64,000 nucleotides of DNA, from contig VXAU01003702.1 of assembly GCA_013399695.1 (NCBI GenBank), forward strand, positions 956,519 to 1,020,518. The letters run 5' to 3'. Positions within the stretch are counted from its first letter, which is position 1, and each line of letters opens with the position of its first letter. Source of the stretch: Formicarius rufipectus (lineage: Eukaryota; Chordata; Aves; Passeriformes; Formicariidae). The translations under genes and the position numbers were made by a program. The notes below the pieces were generated by a model. That model worked only from the letters and a program-made list of their open reading frames with translations. It was not told the DNA's origin and ran no database searches. Of this stretch, positions 1 to 11,140 are shown piece by piece.

Positions 1-3000
1 GTCAGAGTGTAGGTCTATACAGCTGGTTAGTGTCACTCCATGGGAGCTACTCTAGCAGCTACTTGCATGTGTTGTCCATGTGTGGCACTCTCAACCACAA
101 ACACACTGGATACTATGTCTATCATTTCTCCAGGAAAAGGGAGCATTGATATGTTTATAAACACAGACTCAGAAGTGAGAAGCAAAAGTACTTCTCAACA
201 CGTTTTATACAGAGCACCAGATGTTTCAACACTGTCTTTAAGCCCAAATCACCGCAGCTCCCAACTAGACAATGCTGGTGTCAGAGAACACGTTCAACTC
301 CCTGGATCACTGGTAGTTTCCGTTTTTGGTGTTGGTGTCAAAATGTGAGTGGATCAAGCCTTCTTGGGACAAGTCAGTTCAAATCTTGGTGCCAGCTTCT
401 CACACCTTTTGCTTTCTAAAATGGCAGTGCCCACATGTTCTGATGCTACTCAAAACAATCAGACACTGGCTCACTTGTGGCTCCAAGACATAACAGATAT
501 GCATGTCATAATGTGCTTCCTCAGTTTTGAGAAAACTGCCTAGGAAGGAACTTGGATGAGTTTCTTTAAAGGATTGACTCACATGAACTAGGAGAGGTAA
601 CATATGTTAGTGTTCTAATACTAAATCTGACAAAAATATTTCAGTCACCCACTCAGAATAATTAGAATTAAAAACTCTACTGCATCTTGATCCCCAGCCT
701 CCTGCCTTGCCTTTTAAGAGGTGCGAATGCCAGGGGAGATGCTCCTGTATGTAATTTTTTTGGCCACAGTTTCACCTTTCACATTATGTCTTTTCAGATT
801 CAGAATTTCAGGCTAAGGCTGGCTTTCAAGGAAGATTTTTCTAATTTTTTTTCTTGTTATTGAGAGTAACAAAGGAATAATTTTTATCAGAAAAAAATTC
901 TACCGCTTCCATGGTTTGGAGCCAGCTTTTGAAATGCAAGTAGGGTTTCCCTGAAGTCTTAGGTATGTACTTATGCAAATGTGTTCTATATAAAGAATAA
1001 CATGTTCTGAAAAACTGATTGCACATACTGAAAGGTGACTCCTGTTCAATAGTTGCATGTTTTGGAAATTGCCCTTCGGTTTATCTCAAAACCAGCCAGA
1101 CCATACAAACATGATACGGACTGACAGCACATGGATGTTCATGAATTTTTAGGAAAGCAGCTTTAGCCCGATTTCCAAGAAGGTAAAAATCCAGCTTTGT
1201 CTTCATCTACACTTGAATGCACGAACATTTTAACATGTAATCACAGCTCTTATTTTCCTGTTATCTTTCTTCTACTCTTACAATTTTTCACCACAAAGAA
1301 CAGCTCTAATGTTTGTAGATCTACTTTTCGATAATATGTTCAATAATTTCTTAATTTTTTTGCTGCAATGAACACTCTAAATTACAACTGAAGTCAGCTA
1401 ATGCTCTGCTTTGGGCATATTAAATAAGATAGATGTGTGCATGGCTATGGTAGGTCCTTTGAGAAATAAAGTCCTAAACATATAAATTTGGGCATCTAAC
1501 ACAACAAATTGACATTGCATAATTTTGGCCACCACTGCTCTGAACTTTGATTCCTGACAGACATAGGAGGTGAAAGAACCAGCTATAGGATGCTGCGAAG
1601 ACAAGTTCTGAAACATGTGAACAACCTCTGGATGTCATGCCAAGGCTGTGCAAATAACAATGAGGAAATAAGACATTTTGAATTCACTGTAGGATGTGGA
1701 TAATGTACATTAAACAAAGGCCTGGAACCATTCTCTGAATGAGATAGTTGCATAGTAAATAAAAAAGTGGCTCTTGGGGATTAAGATGAAAAACCCCATA
1801 ATATGGTATGTTACATAAGTGAGGCACTTTTATAAATTTCTCAGTACTTCAGTTTGAATCTCAAGCAGATATTAGACATAGTCGGTAACTAAATAGCCAA
1901 AACAGCACTGTCATGAGTTACAAGAATTTCTGTGCAGAGGGAAGAACATCTGCTTCTCTGCAAGAGATTACAGATCAGTATCAATGCTATTGCAGAGGAC
2001 AGGGAACAATGCAACTCATCCCACATGACCAAACTATGAAGGATTTGGAGATAGTATCACTTATCTAAATATTTTTAGAGCATTTAACAGGAAACAATTA
2101 AGATAATCAAATAATAGAGAAGATGCAAAAGGTCCTTTCTAAAAGGATAGACAATACCAACAAAGCCGCTGGACTGTATCCTTAACAACTCAGAGATGAA
2201 AATAGCTGGACAAGTTTATCTGAACAAGGGAACAACTCTTGACAACATGCTCTCCCCAAGTGGACAATCTACAGCTGCACCTTTCCTTAGAGAAGCTGGC
2301 TTCAGCACTTCCTGGGACAGATCCTGGGAGAGATATCCCTACTCCACACCTACAGAACAATTCCTGGTTTTTATAAATGTAAAACCATGGAGGACGACAC
2401 AAGAGGCACAGAAACGGCTTGGCTCTCCTCAAACAAGCAGCAGATGTCTTTATGCATGAGCAGTGTGTGGGAGACACTCTCCAGCAAGTTACAGTGCTAC
2501 AGGGTCTGGCTCCATGAAATCAGAGATTGGATCCAGAGATTAGAAACAACACATGCCACTCAATTAGCAATACATTGGCTGCCAGATAAGCTCTAGGGCC
2601 ATTTTCCATGATCGTGGGTCTTATCTTCAAAACCCAGTATCCTCCCACACTTGAGCATCACCATCATGTTCAGTGGCAATATTCAACCCTCACTACCAAT
2701 GCCTCTAAGTAGAAGGTGTTGAGTGGGCTCATCTAGTACCTTATCAGAATTTGCCACACTGAGCAGAAGCCAGGACTGACACTGCACCCTCTGCTAACAT
2801 CCAATTAAAAGATCAGCTCTTTGACATTTTCTACCATGTGTCCTTTGAGAAAGCCACCACTGAGTCACCCACATCTTCAGAAACGAAGAAGCAAGAAGGT
2901 GATTTTCCCTTCCAAATGAAAGAAATTCTGGGATGTGAGATGGTTAGAAGGGGTTACAATAATTGCAGTGACATCTAGTAGTGCAGAAAGAACTAATAAT

Positions 3001-3410
3001 GACTCTTGAGCTTTGGCACCATAATTTCTGGAAGTGTCATGTTCCAGGTCAAGGTCTCCTGGCAAAATGTCACTAAATAAAGAGAACTGGGAGAGTTGGA
3101 CTGTAGTCTTTTGTTTGAGTCACTAATTACATTCTTTAGAGCTCTTCTGTTGGGCAGTGAAAAACCTCAGAGAAGTGCTAAGAGGTTCCTCAAGCACACC
3201 ATAGGCTTGGGAGACAGTTTAAGACATGACAAAGCCTCCATGCTTTATATCCCACTACAGTCACAATAACTGGCCTTGCTCATCTTTCTCTGGCATTAAC
3301 CCCATCAGATAAAGCTGTTCACATTTTAATTGATCTCTTAAGCTCCAGATTTTCAATCTTCACTGTAATAACATGCTACAGTTTGGTTTGATTCTCTTCC
3401 CTTCTCTTAC
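1..3410 (-). other. CREB3L2 intron 8 (partial)
   Basis: Single-copy, AT-leaning sequence with no exon, RNA gene or dispersed repeat that I can recognise on either strand. Open frames here are all under 105 codons, lack similarity to anything known to me and have no consistent splice context. Confidence 0.7.
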
Positions 3411-3479
3411 CTGTTAGTATTCTCCAGGACTTCAACCTTCTTACGCAGCTCACTGTTTTCATTTGAACAGGTCTCAACT
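3411..3479 (-). CDS. CREB3L2: CREB3L2 exon 8: leucine zipper start
   Basis: 69 nt: one base completing Lys, 22 codons (VETCSNENSELRKKVEVLEN then TN) and two bases of an Arg codon. The acceptor is gtctacag/AGTTGA and the donor AACAG/gtaaga is strong. The residues extend the zipper heptads (L of ELRKK, V/L of VEVLEN). The next exon should begin by completing Arg and continue the zipper before the transmembrane helix. I found no match to that exon between 1 and 3410, so intron 8 is longer than 3.4 kb. Confidence 0.95.
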
Positions 3480-4801
3480 CTGTAGACAGCACAATGAAAG
3501 GGGCATGTAAAATAATCAGTCATTCATTAAAGCAATTGTAAAAAAAGCCAAACCTGCTTTCACAGAGAGCTCTGTGACCCTGCCTACTTTTAATGAAACA
3601 TTAGACCAGTGAACTTCAGTCACAATTTTTAATCACACTTCATAACATGAAAAGATACTAATAGCTGTGGAGGACCTGCTTAAAGTGCTCAACTGTACCT
3701 ACTAGGTGCAGCTCAATCAGGATGGGTTGTAACTACTTTTTGTCCCTTGAAATAGCACAGCAAAGACCCTGCTCAGACATCCTTTGTGCATTGGGCCATA
3801 GGAGAGATATTTTAAAAGTCCCAGAACAGGTTATACTTGTGTTGTTAGCAAGTATTTTGTGCAAAGGCATCCAGCAATCTAGCGAATGCCATGCTTCTGA
3901 ATCAGATCCTCAGATTTCAAGTTTATGAGGGCTAATAATCCAGGAGACTACAGACAATGGAACAGAAATTGTCCCAAGACTGTATTCATTTCTACACTGT
4001 CCCTGGAAATCCCCTGAACTGAAGGAGATTGTAATATAACATGGCACGTACGAGGCCCAAGTAAAAATACGTGACTTCTGAAAAGACAAATATGACCATT
4101 CTGAATAGCTCCAAAGAAAAAGGCAAAGGGAAACAGCTTTCATATCTGTATGTAGAGGGTGGAATTTCACAAGAGTAACTCTGAGGGAGCAAGTCACGGC
4201 TATAAAGAGACAAGGAAAAAAAGGAAATGACATCAAGGATATCACCAAAGATGGTACAAGGGTTTTAACAGAACCATCTGGTGAATTACGTAAGAGTAAT
4301 ACTAGAATACTCATCTCTTGGAAGAAAGATTAATTTGGGATAGAAATCACTAACTGGGGGGGTTGGCTCCTGCTCACTAAGGAAGTGGATGGGTCACATG
4401 CTGTTTTCCTGAGTCCTGCTTGTTTTCCCAGGCAGTCCTGACTCACCCACTTCCTATTTCTGTTTCCATCTGCACTGGAAGACAGAATAAACCCACTCTG
4501 AATATCCACTGCCTATCCACTGGGCCTACACAGTTGCACGAGGGGAAGGCCAACAGTAGCTGGGTCTTGCCTTAGATAAGGTGTAGAGCGTTTGCTGGCA
4601 CATTAGGCACATGCTCCAGGCAGGCACAGCTCTGACCCTGGACAAGCAGCAGCCAGGACCAGGACCTTTTCTCATTCACAGCCACGAGATGGCAGCTGGC
4701 ACTCTGTGCAGAGAACCAGCCCCGCATCCACAGCTGGATGCCTTCCCAGTTCCACAACTAGTGCTATTGGCCCGGCTGAAAGAGGAAGGAGGTTGGCTTA
4801 C
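3480..4801 (-). other. CREB3L2 intron 7
   Basis: 1322 bp between exons 7 and 8. It contains a 134-codon open frame on the minus strand at 3910-4314 with a second overlapping minus-strand frame; neither resembles a known protein. No repeat is recognised. Confidence 0.8.
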
Positions 4802-4860
4802 TTTTTTTCCAGACTGTCCATGTATTCTTTCTTTTTTCTTCTACTTTCCTGGGCAGAGAT
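4802..4860 (-). CDS. CREB3L2: CREB3L2 exon 7: basic DNA-binding region
   Basis: 59 nt: 19 codons plus two bases, encoding ISAQESRRKKKEYMDSLEK and the start of another Lys. The acceptor is ttttccttag/ATCTCT and the donor is AAAAA/gtaagc. With the end of exon 6 it forms the bZIP signature NKxSAQxSRRKKKEY: the Asn is the last-but-one residue of exon 6, and Ala, Ser and Arg of the base-contacting face are here. MDSLEKK is the hinge into the leucine zipper. Nothing is altered in the key basic residues, so this copy looks functional. Confidence 0.97.
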
Positions 4861-6561
4861 CTAAGGAAAAAGGAATGAAAACACCAAATATTTGCACAGA
4901 AAAAGAAAGCATCAAAAATTAATTAACAAACTGGTAAAAAGCCCCAATGTTATTAGATTCAAGCCTCTGTGTTCTCATTTCTATTCCTGGCAAGCAAAGC
5001 ACTGACTTGATCTGTTTCCACATTATGAAGCAAGACTGCTCCTCTCAGTCGTAGAAGAAACATCATTCCTTGCTAACCTTAAAGAGTAAATCAGATTCAT
5101 CTGGAGAGAATACCTTAGGACAAATACTGAGCCCAGGACAACGCCCTGCATCTGGGAGAGGAAAAGCCCATGAATGTATCAGAAAGCAGCTCTGCAGACA
5201 AAGACTTGGGGTTCTGATGAACAAGTCAAACATAAATCAGCAATGTGCCCCTGCAGCACCACTGGCCAACCAAGTCTGGGTCCACATTTAGGTAGCAGGT
5301 CAAGGGAATTGGTTCTTCCTTTCTGCTCAGTGCCTGCAAGACCACAGCTGAGTACAGCCTACAGCTTGTGGCTCAGAAATAAATACTTTGGATGTACAGA
5401 AGCAATCCCAGAGGCAGACCACTGCTATAATAAGCACACTGGAGCACATGACATTTCAGGAAAGGCAAAGAAAGCTGAGTTTGTTCAGACTACAGAGGAG
5501 AAGTCTAAGGAGGGAATCCTGTTGTTGCAGTCAACTAACTCACTTAGCAAAGACGATGTCAGACTCTTCTCAGAGGTGTAGAGCAAAATGGCAAGAGGCA
5601 TCAAATACAAGTTGCAGCAAAGGAAACTCCAATTACATGTTAGGGATTCTATTTATTTATTTTTACCACAAGAATGGCTAATATGGGAACATGTTGCCCT
5701 GAGATGCTGGGGACTCATCACCCTTTAAGGCAGTAAAACGTGATGGGACAAGTCTCTGAGCAACTTACTCTAAGCTGACCCTGATTTCCAAGCCAGGAGT
5801 TGAGCCAGAGGACTTCCCGAGATCCCCTTCAATATAAATGGCTCTGAATGAGAGTGGTACATGAAATCCACAAGATCACTTCCAAAAATTTTGACGAACT
5901 ACATTACAAGACCAAATTCCAATTCAGTGTGGGCAAATTTAAACCTCTATTTGCAAAATCAGTAACAGAATATAATAACCTTCAAAGATGTGGCAAAATC
6001 CTCTAGAACAAATGAGCTGGCCAGGTCTTAAAAAAATTGCATGCTTCCTTATCACTAGGCTCTTCCCCATGTTGGAACAAAAATAATAATAAAAATTAAA
6101 AAAGGAAAAAAAAGACTTGTAGGACATTTGAGAGCCTTGGTATCAACCATTCATTTACACGTCACTGAATTCAGTGATCAAAAGAATAGTGCACCAAAAT
6201 ACACAGTCATATTTTAAAACACGAAACAGAAAAGAAAACCTTCATTGCCATGAAAAGAATAGAGGTCTTTGCCTTCCATAAGGGGAGGACTGTACTGTTT
6301 TTTAAATGAAGCCAAGCCACAGCAACTTGACACCCTGCCTGCTAAATACTCTATTGTTAAAGTGTTCAGGTAAATACCTAGACTGAGGCACACTGTCACA
6401 GTGACAGACGATTTGATGGATGTGTTAAGGAACAAAGAAGAGCACTTTATAAAAAGACAAGAGTATTCAACCATACCATGGACCATTACTGCATAATTTG
6501 GCAGCATTTTTTAAAATGAAGGACAAGGAGAAACTACCCAGCAAAGTTAAGTAATATTTAC
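4861..6561 (-). other. CREB3L2 intron 6
   Basis: 1701 bp between exons 6 and 7. The only recognisable content is the CR1 fragment near 5682-5850 and short A/T-rich runs (for example around 6080-6115). Confidence 0.8.
5682..5850 (+). mobile_element. CR1 LINE 3' fragment
   Basis: The stretch reads like the 3' untranslated end of an avian CR1 in the plus direction: gggaacatgttgccctgaga, then a degraded ggac...tcatcaccctt, ctctgagcaacttactcta, agctgaccctg, and a decayed tail near aatataaatggctctgaatg. It is old, with many substitutions and no target-site duplication that I can define. The boundaries are approximate. Confidence 0.7.
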
Positions 6562-6708
6562 CTTGTTTTTTATTTTCCTGCGGATTTTCTTCAGCACTTT
6601 CTCCTCTGCTTTTGTCAGGGGCAGTTTGGTAGGGATTGGGTAGCCCTCTGCTATCAGTGTCCTCTTCTCCTCCTCTGTCAGGATGAGTGGGCCAGTCCCC
6701 TGCAATTT
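6562..6708 (-). CDS. CREB3L2: CREB3L2 exon 6: pre-basic domain and start of the basic region
   Basis: 147 nt, exactly 49 codons, from KLQGTGPLILTEEEKRTLIA to KKIRRKIKNK. The acceptor is taken at ccttgaag/AAATTG, because this restores the KLQG seen in human and matches the phase-0 end of exon 5; an alternative acceptor nine bases downstream (ttgcag/GGGACT) would drop three residues in frame. The donor is AACAAG/gtaaat. The stretch LTEEEKRTLIAEGYPIPTKL is the near-invariant domain before the basic region in the CREB3 family. The KKIRRKIKNK end begins the DNA-contacting basic region, which continues directly in exon 7. Confidence 0.97.
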
Positions 6709-7408
6709 CTTCAAGGGTCATAAAAATGAAATAATATGTAAGTAATGAATGAAATAATATGCAAGTGCTCACAGTCCTAGAAAAAAAAGGTTGTTAGGGA
6801 AGAGAAGCAGCAGCTTTCCCACTTCTGAGAGGACCATGCCTACTAGAACAACAGCCTCTCATCATTATGAATGCGTGGAAGACCTTCTAGATAACTTCCA
6901 CTGAGGGACCAAACCTTTGGGACAGGATTCCCTGAAAACAGTTGTTCTTGGCCCAGCTCTTTACACTCTGAGGCCAACTGTAAAACTCTTGTTGGCTCAA
7001 ACAAGGGAAGAGACAAATGTGAAGCACTACTGAAAATCCCTCCCCAAAGATGGCCACTTGCTTTTGATTAGCCAAGAGGACAGATGCAGATCTACCAGAG
7101 ACAGGTTAACCCAGAAGGGCTGGACTCTAAGGCAAAACACAATCCATGGTGGGATAAATCTAATAACACCACTGAACTCTGTGTCAGCTTAGAGAGACAC
7201 ATACTGTTCTCTGTGGGAACAGAACAGACCAGTGAGCAAGAATTACTGGATCTGCCATTTTGACCAGAGACAAATTAATCTGAAGGACAGCAGAAAATTA
7301 GCAAATCCATGTCAAAACCAGTAATTTAGAAAAATAAAAAAGAAAAGAAAAAGAAAAACAGAGTGACACACAGATAGGCAGATGCTGGAGAAAGCCAGCC
7401 CAACTTAC
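6709..7408 (-). other. CREB3L2 intron 5
   Basis: 700 bp, the shortest intron in the window. It has an A/G-rich stretch near 7326-7362 just downstream (in gene sense) of the exon 5 donor. Nothing else is recognised. Confidence 0.85.
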
Positions 7409-7590
7409 ATGTGGTGCAGTGAGGAGAGGGGAATTGGATAGTACCGAAGCGGTGCGCGACGCAACTTTAGCTGTGGCTTGTAGCTGGATTGGGCTTGAAG
7501 GAGGGAGTGATCTTGCTGGGCTCTGCCCTCCTTCAGAGTCACTGCCATGGCTGCTGGGAGGGGTTGGAGGCAAATGCAGGGGATCCACCG
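7409..7590 (-). CDS. CREB3L2: CREB3L2 exon 5: Ser/Pro-rich region with TPPSS phosphodegron
   Basis: 182 nt: two bases completing an Ala codon, then 60 codons from VDPLHLPPTPPSSHGSDSEG to NSPLLTAPH. The acceptor is tgccgttcag/CGGTGG and the donor CAT/gtaagt is close to perfect. The first third is strongly conserved in the family and carries LPPTPPSS, which fits a Cdc4/FBXW7 phosphodegron; FBXW7-dependent turnover of CREB3L1 and CREB3L2 is established in mammals. The middle (GQSPARSLPP through ATAKVASRT) is low-complexity Ser/Pro/Ala and diverges from human. The end, SPLLTAPH, is conserved again. Confidence 0.96.
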
Positions 7591-9304
7591 CTGAACGGCA
7601 AGAGAGACACAACATAACTCAAGGTTTTGATGTGCTGATTTAAATTGCCACTAGAGACACCACTAGTGCCACCACCACCATCACCCAGTTTCCAAGACTA
7701 GGAATGTCTGCTAAAAAATGGATCAAGCCAAAGCAGCAGCTTGGAAGATGTTCAGAGCGTGCAGGTCTCCAAAGGAGGAACGAAATGCAGCAGCTATCTT
7801 TAGGTTTGACAGACAAAACAGGGCTCCGTGCATATGCTCCAGGCATTTCTACCTACACTTCAGCTCCTTCTTCAAATGATTTGAGGTTTAAATATAACCT
7901 AATGTACAAGTACCCTGTTCCTGGGAAACCACATTAACAGAGGGGCTCCAAGCCAGCACACTTTCTCTCCAAAGACAATAGTATTTTCTAGCTTTGTTGT
8001 GGATTAAACAAATTGCCAGTATTTTTCAAGGGAAGGGATCACATCCAAGGTGGTATGTGATCAGGGAGGGGAGAAAGTCCTCCTAAGGACTTAGTCTGGC
8101 ACAACTGGGAAGAAGCGACTGACAACCTAGTGACAGCACAGGCTTCAATGCACTGATGGAGCAGGAGCAGCATAGGCAGCAACCACAAGAACCTCCCTCA
8201 CACTGTCCTAACTTCTACCCAAAAGAACCTGTGCTGGAGTTGGCAAGTAAAGGGCTGCTTATGACCAAATGTGTCTGAACCTATTCCACACACATCTCAC
8301 CTACTCTTATTTCATGGACAATTTAGCAGATGTCCAAAACAGCTATAACTGTTTATAATAAGCAATTTTTATTCTGAGCTGAATCTGCAGCAATTAAATT
8401 TTGAAGTAGGAAGATAGAGGGCTAATTTGCCCCCTTCCACTTCTGTTATGCTTTGCAAATTTGAGTTGAAAAGATCAACTGGGTGGCGGGGGAGGATGGA
8501 AGAAAAACAGTAATAAAAAAAGCTATAATATTCTTTTTGTCTCACATCTTAACTCTTGCAGTTGCCAGAAGAAGAAATACATTCGAAAAACATTAAGGCC
8601 CTTAATCCCACAAACTGAGCAATCAAATCTATACCCTGAGTTGAGATACAGCCTCCACCAGCTACATCACTTGCTTCCCTTCCTGGAACAGTACTACTTA
8701 CCTGCAGAAGTTAATTCACCAGCAGAACATCAAGCGTTCCTAACTGAAATGCAGTTATCTGCTCAGATTTCAGGCCAAGTATTTGGCTCTTGCAAAGCTG
8801 TCTTGGCTTTAACAGATTAAGCACTGTAAAAATGTGTTTAACTTTCAGGGCAAGGATCCTTGCTCCTCCTTCCTCATTTATAGCTGAGTGCAAAGAGATC
8901 CTGGTTGTTCCTAGAACAAATATGCTACAAACCCAGATTTGCCTTTTATTTTTATATAAAATTGCTTTTGTATCAGACGTTAACAATAAAGTTTGCACTT
9001 GCACTCCTCACGTTTCCTATGCCTTAGTTAAGTGTCCTCAATTTGATTTCTTTTCTATCCTAAATAATTCTACACTTGAAGAATTCAATCTCCCTTCACC
9101 TACAATTATTAATACCCTACAGATAAAAAGGGATAATTTTCTTTGTGATGAACCAGAAAAAAAAAAAGATAAGAAAGAAAACAACAGCTTCAACCTGAAG
9201 ACTAACATGGTGAGCGAGGAATCCAAATATTTAATCAGGGTAAAGTACATTTATTGTGCATTCTAGTCATCACCCTCTACATTTTGGTTTGGTATTTAAC
9301 AAAC
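7591..9304 (-). other. CREB3L2 intron 4
   Basis: 1714 bp between exons 4 and 5. A 158-codon plus-strand open frame (8790-9266) lies here; it is AT-rich, has no recognisable domain and runs toward exon 4 in antisense, so I treat it as chance. No dispersed repeat is recognised. Confidence 0.8.
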
Positions 9305-9392
9305 CTTCCTTAGAAGAGAGGTTCAGGAATTGATCCACTTCATGGGGCTCCAATTTAATCTCTGGAAGAACTTTCTGGGTCAGTGGTTTTAC
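9305..9392 (-). CDS. CREB3L2: CREB3L2 exon 4: KLEPHEVDQFLN block
   Basis: 88 nt: 29 codons plus one base, from VKPLTQKVLPEIKLEPHEVD to NLSSKE. The acceptor is ttttctag/GTAAAA and the donor is GAAG/gtttgt, with T instead of a purine at +3. It contains a second psi-K-x-E motif (IKLE) followed by the PHEVDQFLN block shared by CREB3L1 and CREB3L2. It starts at a codon boundary, which agrees with the phase-0 end of exon 3. The final single base joins the first two bases of exon 5 to give Ala. This exon is too short to appear as an obvious long open frame and was found from homology and splice phase. Confidence 0.94.
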
Positions 9393-10973
9393 CTAGAAAA
9401 GAGAAATTAACAGCATGAAAACCCAAAGCACACATCTTAAAAATCTTAACAGAAGGATACAAGGATTACTTCTCCATAAATGGAGAGGTTTCCTCTCCTT
9501 CTGCTTTGCTACAGGCAAAGCTTTAACTGCTTCACACAGTTTGCTAAACCAGGCTACAGAGAATACTGCCCTGACTACTCCCACTGTGGCTTTTCTTACT
9601 ACTATATTTAGCTAAATAAAAGATTACTCCCAGAGATGACATTTCAGACTGAAAGCTAGCAGGCAACCCACTCAAATTACTTCTCTTAGCAACAGAGCTG
9701 CTGCTGGGATTTGCTGGACTGCACAGTCTGTTTGAGCAGGGACAGAAACAGCCCTGGGAGTGGGGGAGAGCCTGTTCAAGACCATTGTCATGTGGGAGCA
9801 AGGGCAAGGCACCACTCCCTGGGCACCAGGCTGTTGGACCCAAGTTTATTTCACAATGTGGAGGAGCAGGAAAAGATCCAGTCACAGCTGACTGAAGGTG
9901 GGAAGACACCTGGTTTGCCCTACTGACAGGGCTGGGGCATCAGGCTGCCAAGCTGCTGCCCAGACTCTGTGTGCTACAATCCCAGGCTTGAGGAAGTCAG
10001 TCTGGCACATCAGCTTAATAACTGCAGTCAAAACCTCTCTCAGTAACCTGTATAACTAATCCATGCAATAGCAATGAGCCACCAGCTAGCCCCAATACTC
10101 TCTTTGCAAATCACAGCATCCCAGGCTACAGAAGGACTCTCTAGGGGGAACAGCACATTCAGGCTAGAAGAAGATTACGGGAAACTTGTAATTTTTTTTC
10201 AGTTTCTCAGAAAATAGTGTCTGTTGCACACATTTCTGACCCACATCCACGTGGAAACATTTACTTTCAGCATTTACCAACTCCATCTGGCCTGGACTGA
10301 CATTACACCCTAGGGACTGAGAACAGTCATGTTCCTTCCTCCACTGACTGGGGACACTGATGAGCCATCAGCCGCTGTAGGTCATTCTCCTTGACCCAAC
10401 CACAGCCAAACTGAGCTCTTTAGAATGCCCACTGGCTGCTTCAGATGTGGCCAAAAAGGCATCACAATATTCCTTATGAGGCAGGCTGGTGTGCAAGTAA
10501 CAGCAGCTCGAAATGCCAAAGCTTCACAGATCTGGCAAAAGAAACTTTGCAGGCAAACAGGGAAACTCTCCAGTCCAACCAAACAAGGAGACTTGTTCTG
10601 ATTAGGAGAAGGCTGTGCAGCACTAGAGCAAGTTATTATGAAAAACACTTAGTGTGTGACAGGCTTGATAGAGCAAACGGATTAGTGAGTTCAGGTGCAA
10701 AAGGTTCGTTAGAAACTTTAGATATTTTCAAAAAGCATAGAAGATAAAGCTGTGCATCCAGTCATTAAGACATGAAGAGGCAGATAAGCGTTTCGAAACC
10801 CAAGTTCTTACAGCAGTAGTGGGACACCAACAAACATTAAAAAAGATTAAAGCAGACTGCAGTGTGCACCCTGAATTGCCAAGCTTCAGCACCAAGGAGA
10901 ATGCAATGCCATGCAGTCTTAGAAGAATCTCTAGATAATTGTGCAGAGAGGAGCACAGGAAGTCTGCAAATAC
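9393..10973 (-). other. CREB3L2 intron 3
   Basis: 1581 bp between exons 3 and 4, with no recognised repeat or RNA gene. The exon 3 reading frame stays open into the intron down to about 10728. Confidence 0.8.
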
Positions 10974-11140
10974 CAGCGCATCTGTCTGTAGTTCAGGTTG
11001 TTCTCCCTCCAGCGACGTGGCTGTGACGGTGAGACTGACTGAGGGAGCAAGGCCTGATGTCTCGCACAGTCCTGGCTCAGTCTTTATTGATGCTGGAGTA
11101 AACTCTGTAGCCAGACACCATTCCTCACTTTCCAAGTCAC
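10974..11140 (-). CDS. CREB3L2: CREB3L2 exon 3: activation region with IKTEP motif
   Basis: 167 nt: two bases completing the Gly codon, then 55 codons from DLESEEWCLATEFTPASIKT to ELQTDAL. The acceptor is ccctggcag/GTGAC and the donor is GCGCTG/gtattt. That donor departs from consensus at intron positions +4 and +5, so it is weak. The run SIKTEP matches the position of the same motif in human CREB3L2 and fits a psi-K-x-E SUMO-acceptor consensus, which I see but cannot prove is used. The PSVSLTVTA block is also conserved. If intron 3 were retained, the frame would stay open for a further 84 codons and stop before the bZIP. Confidence 0.95.

Noticed and set aside
1..3410. Expected exon 9 of CREB3L2 (end of zipper, start of transmembrane segment)
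   Set aside because: Searched on the minus strand for the reverse complement of the conserved LLQQLQKLQTLV coding block; nothing matched, so it is placed outside the window.
3910..4314. 134-codon minus-strand open frame in intron 7
   Set aside because: No similarity to CREB3L2 or any family I know, and the flanking exons splice over it in perfect phase.
8037..8062. Inverted repeat gatcacat / atgtgatc with a spacer of about 10 bases
   Set aside because: Only 8 bp per arm, expected several times by chance in a window of this size.
8790..9266. 158-codon plus-strand open frame antisense to intron 4
   Set aside because: AT-rich, Lys/Asn-rich composition, no domain, no splice or promoter context, single-frame ORF within a gene that is well explained on the other strand.
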